Shown here in pieces: positions 5,421 through 7,547 of a DNA stretch of 7,547 nt. Source of the stretch: Planctomycetota bacterium (GTDB lineage Bacteria > Planctomycetota > UBA8108 > UBA1146); the NCBI GenBank assembly GCA_002691835.1, contig NZJA01000025.1, forward strand, positions 1 to 7,547, read 5' to 3'. Both the position numbers and the translations under genes were made by a program. Each line of letters opens with the position of its first letter. Position 1 is the first letter of the stretch. The notes under the pieces are model-generated. The model was not told the origin of the DNA, searched no databases, and saw only the letters and a program-made list of their open reading frames with translations.

Positions 5421-5425
5421 CCTCC
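5421..5425 (-). promoter_or_regulatory. Shine-Dalgarno GGAGG deciding the GTG start of the hypothetical gene
   Basis: Minus-strand GGAGG is followed by AAATC and GTG 5415, a spacing of 5. It argues against the longer reading from GTG 5445, where GAGG touches the start codon. Confidence 0.65.
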
Positions 5426-5477
5426 GTCTGGTCCCAGCCTCTCACCCTCGAAGCTTCACATCAAGGAATCGCAGACC

Positions 5478-5506
5478 TTGCCCAGAGGGAAAGCACCCCA
5501 TAAAAC
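5478..5506 (+). promoter_or_regulatory. Candidate sigma70-type promoter for dnaE
   Basis: TTGCCC (5478-5483) and TAAAAC (5501-5506) are separated by 17 bases. Each matches 4 of 6 consensus positions. Transcription would begin near 5513, leaving a leader of roughly 48 bases before the TTG start. This is a consensus match only. Confidence 0.4.
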
Positions 5507-5517
5507 GAAGAGACAAC

Positions 5518-5539
5518 GGGGGGTTCCCCCACTGTCAGT
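5518..5539. promoter_or_regulatory. Palindromic elements in the dnaE leader
   Basis: Six Gs, TT and five Cs (5518-5530) can form a 5-bp stem with a 3-base loop. The odd palindrome ACTG-T-CAGT (5531-5539) follows directly. Both lie between the candidate promoter start point and the Shine-Dalgarno of dnaE. They may be an operator or a leader hairpin; no known regulator is recognised. Confidence 0.3.
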
Positions 5540-5551
5540 TCCCACTTCTGC

Positions 5552-5557
5552 GGAGGT
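5552..5557 (+). promoter_or_regulatory. Shine-Dalgarno GGAGGT deciding the TTG start of dnaE
   Basis: GGAGGT ends 3 bases before TTG 5561. The spacing is short, but the motif is the only strong one in the leader. It coincides with the point where homology-like sequence begins, so it supports a TTG start. Confidence 0.65.
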
Positions 5558-5560
5558 CAC

Positions 5561-7547
5561 TTGTCCAAGGTCGCCGATCGATTCTGCCATCTTCATGTCC
5601 ACAGCCATTTTAGTTTGCTGGACGGGGTCAATACGATTCCGAATATGGTCCGACTGGCCAAGGATCAAGGAATGAAAGCTTTGGCCCTCACAGATCATGG
5701 AAACATGTACGGCGCAGTCGAGTTTCACCAGACTTGTCGACAAGAGGGCATCAAACCCATCATTGGCATGGAAGCTTACATCACAGATGGCAGTCGCCAT
5801 GATCGAAAAAAGGAAGGCGGCAGACAGCCCCACTTCCATCTCGTCTTGTTGGCAAAAAATGAAGCGGGTTACCGAAACCTGTGCAAACTCTCGAGCCTCG
5901 CCTATGTTGAAGGCTTCTATTACAAGCCTCGGATTGACCATGAAATCCTGCAAGCCCACTCCGAGGGATTGATTGCCACCAGCGCATGCCTGGCAGGAGA
6001 AATCAATCGAGCTCTCCTCCATGGCGATTCAGAAAAAGCGGAGATCTGTGCTCGTCGATACATCGATATCTTTGAACCAGGGCACTTCTTTATGGAAGTT
6101 CAGGATCATGGACTTTCTGAACAGAAACGAATCGTCGAACGGGCTCCTGATCTCGCTCAAAAATTGGGTGTCCCCATCATTGCAACGAACGATGTTCACT
6201 ACCTGACCCGTCAACACGCCCGCGCTCAAGAAGTGCACCTTTGCATCAATACGGGCAAACAAATCGACGATGACGATCGCATGACTTTTGAATCGAAGGA
6301 GTTCTACTTCAAAACCGGTGCAGAAATGGAACAGATCTTTGGGGACTACCCTGAATACCTGAGTAACACTGATGAAATCGCGGCGATGGTCGATTTCGAA
6401 CTGGAAACCGACAAGATGTTTCTCCCGGTCTATTTTGAAGGCAACAAGGCTCCCGATTTCGACTCTGCAAGTGCCAAAGTTGCGGAAGATGAAAACCTCA
6501 GCCGATTCCGTGATCTGGTCGAGGAAGGTTTTGCCAGGCTATACCCCGACCCTCCGGAAGGTGCTCGGGAACGTCTTGAATATGAAATCGACATCATCAC
6601 CAGCATGGGATTCGTTTCATACTTCCTGATCACCTGGGACTTCTGTCGCTATGCCAGGGACCACAAAATTCCGGTTGGTCCGGGCAGGGGCTCTGCGGTC
6701 GGCTCCATCGTGTCTTATTGCCTGAGCATCACAACTCTATGTCCACTCAAATATGACCTGATTTTCGAACGATTCCTCAACAGTGATCGTATATCCATGC
6801 CGGATATCGATATCGACTTCTGCGTCGACGGCAGAGAAAAAGTGATCGAGTACGTTCAGGAAAAATATGGAAAAGATCGTGTTTGCCAAATCGTCACTTT
6901 CGGAACAATGGCTGCAAAAGCGGTACTGCGAGATGTCGGTCGCGTACTCAACATCCCCCTCTCCGAAATCAACGTCTTGGCGAAAAAAGTACCCGACCAA
7001 CCAGGTATTAAACTTCAAGAAGCCATCGCTGCTGAACCGGACCTTGCGAAAGCGACCCGTGACCCACGATATCTCGAACTTTTTGAAGTCGCACAGAAAC
7101 TGGAAGGCCTGAATCGCCACTGCTCCACCCATGCGGCAGGAGTTGTGATTGCCGACAGGCCCCTGACTGAATTGATTCCTCTCTCCAGAAATGGAGAGGA
7201 CGTCGTAACCCAGTTCCCTATGGAAATCCTTGAAAAGATCGGCCTCCTCAAAGTCGATTTCCTAGGGCTTCGATACTTAACCATTCTCGATCGAGCCGTA
7301 GATCTTGTCGAACAATCGACTGGCCTGAAATTAGACCTCGAAAATTTACCCCTAGATGACAAAGCCACATACCAGCTGCTATGTCAGGGCGAAACTCACG
7401 GGATCTTCCAGCTGGAGAGCTCCGGAATGCGAGAACTCCTCCGTAATCTCAAACCGGACTGCTTCGAAGATATCATCGCTGTCCTAGCCCTCTATCGACC
7501 GGGCCCTCTAGGATCCGGGATGCACCACCTCTATTGCGATAGAAAAC
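5561..7547 (+). CDS. dnaE: DNA polymerase III alpha subunit (replicative polymerase), 3' end cut by window end
   Basis: This is the C-family polymerase that synthesises both strands at the replication fork. 662 complete codons are in the window, covering the PHP domain and the palm/thumb/fingers region. The only sensible in-frame start is TTG 5561, giving MSKVADRFCHLHVHS. The frame is closed by TAA at 5501 and no ATG or GTG lies between. The PHP domain has a full set of putative metal ligands: H12 and H14 (HLHVHS), D45-H46 (TDHG), E71 (GMEAY), H93, C143 (SACLAGE), D211 and H213 (NDVHY). Polymerase motifs are GPGRGSAVGS (373-382) and PDIDIDF (414-420), whose D415 and D417 are the expected catalytic aspartates. 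The third is D566 in KVDFLGLR. The fold is DnaE rather than PolC because the PHP domain is N-terminal and uninterrupted by an exonuclease. The beta-clamp-binding and C-terminal domains lie outside the window. Confidence 0.97.
   Translation, partial: MSKVADRFCHLHVHSHFSLLDGVNTIPNMVRLAKDQGMKALALTDHGNMYGAVEFHQTCRQEGIKPIIGMEAYITDGSRHDRKKEGGRQPHFHLVLLAKNEAGYRNLCKLSSLAYVEGFYYKPRIDHEILQAHSEGLIATSACLAGEINRALLHGDSEKAEICARRYIDIFEPGHFFMEVQDHGLSEQKRIVERAPDLAQKLGVPIIATNDVHYLTRQHARAQEVHLCINTGKQIDDDDRMTFESKEFYFKTGAEMEQIFGDYPEYLSNTDEIAAMVDFELETDKMFLPVYFEGNKAPDFDSASAKVAEDENLSRFRDLVEEGFARLYPDPPEGARERLEYEIDIITSMGFVSYFLITWDFCRYARDHKIPVGPGRGSAVGSIVSYCLSITTLCPLKYDLIFERFLNSDRISMPDIDIDFCVDGREKVIEYVQEKYGKDRVCQIVTFGTMAAKAVLRDVGRVLNIPLSEINVLAKKVPDQPGIKLQEAIAAEPDLAKATRDPRYLELFEVAQKLEGLNRHCSTHAAGVVIADRPLTELIPLSRNGEDVVTQFPMEILEKIGLLKVDFLGLRYLTILDRAVDLVEQSTGLKLDLENLPLDDKATYQLLCQGETHGIFQLESSGMRELLRNLKPDCFEDIIAVLALYRPGPLGSGMHHLYCDRK

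Noticed and set aside
5416..5445. Longer start (GTG 5445) for the hypothetical gene
   Set aside because: GAGG touches the start codon without spacing, whereas GTG 5415 has GGAGG at 5 bases.
5456..6022. Minus-strand open frame of 188 codons
   Set aside because: It lies antisense to the PHP domain of dnaE, which is certain from its motifs, so it is a shadow.

Overview
This is a bacterial chromosome segment. Six protein-coding genes lie on the minus strand and one gene on the plus strand, and genes run off both window edges. The gene content (mraZ, rsmH, a small membrane protein in the ftsL position, ftsI, dnaE) is core housekeeping, not mobile or defence DNA. I see no tRNA, rRNA, insertion sequence, prophage or CRISPR. 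The phylum cannot be fixed from the window. The hypothetical protein ending at 4678 has a motif pattern that I associate, from memory only, with uncharacterised proteins of Planctomycetota and similar deep-branching phyla. Treat that as a weak hint.

Right part (5416-7547): dnaE, the replicative DNA polymerase III alpha subunit, runs rightwards and is cut by the window end after 662 codons. It appears to start at TTG 5561 behind a GGAGGT ribosome binding site, with a candidate sigma70-type promoter at 5478-5506. Diverging from it is a minus-strand gene of unknown function (4678-5415).

Middle (4040-4677): about 640 bp with no convincing gene. It holds the control region of the division and cell-wall (dcw) cluster. 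Next to mraZ are three TGGGN-like repeats at exact 10-bp periodicity, the arrangement expected of MraZ boxes. Upstream of them is an 11-bp inverted repeat that is fully paired only in the minus-strand transcript. Further out are a T9 tract beside a C/G hairpin and several small dyads.

Left part (1-4039): a compact minus-strand dcw operon in the order mraZ, small unknown ORF, rsmH, ftsL-like, ftsI. The last three are chained by a GTGA and an ATGA overlap, which suggests translational coupling. MraZ is a transcription factor for its own operon, RsmH methylates 16S rRNA, and FtsL and FtsI act in septal peptidoglycan synthesis. A perfect 10-bp hairpin sits at the mraZ stop codon and could uncouple mraZ expression from the genes behind it. 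The most unusual items are this hairpin, the strand-asymmetric leader stem, the uncharacterised small ORF between mraZ and rsmH, and the atypical ftsL-position protein.
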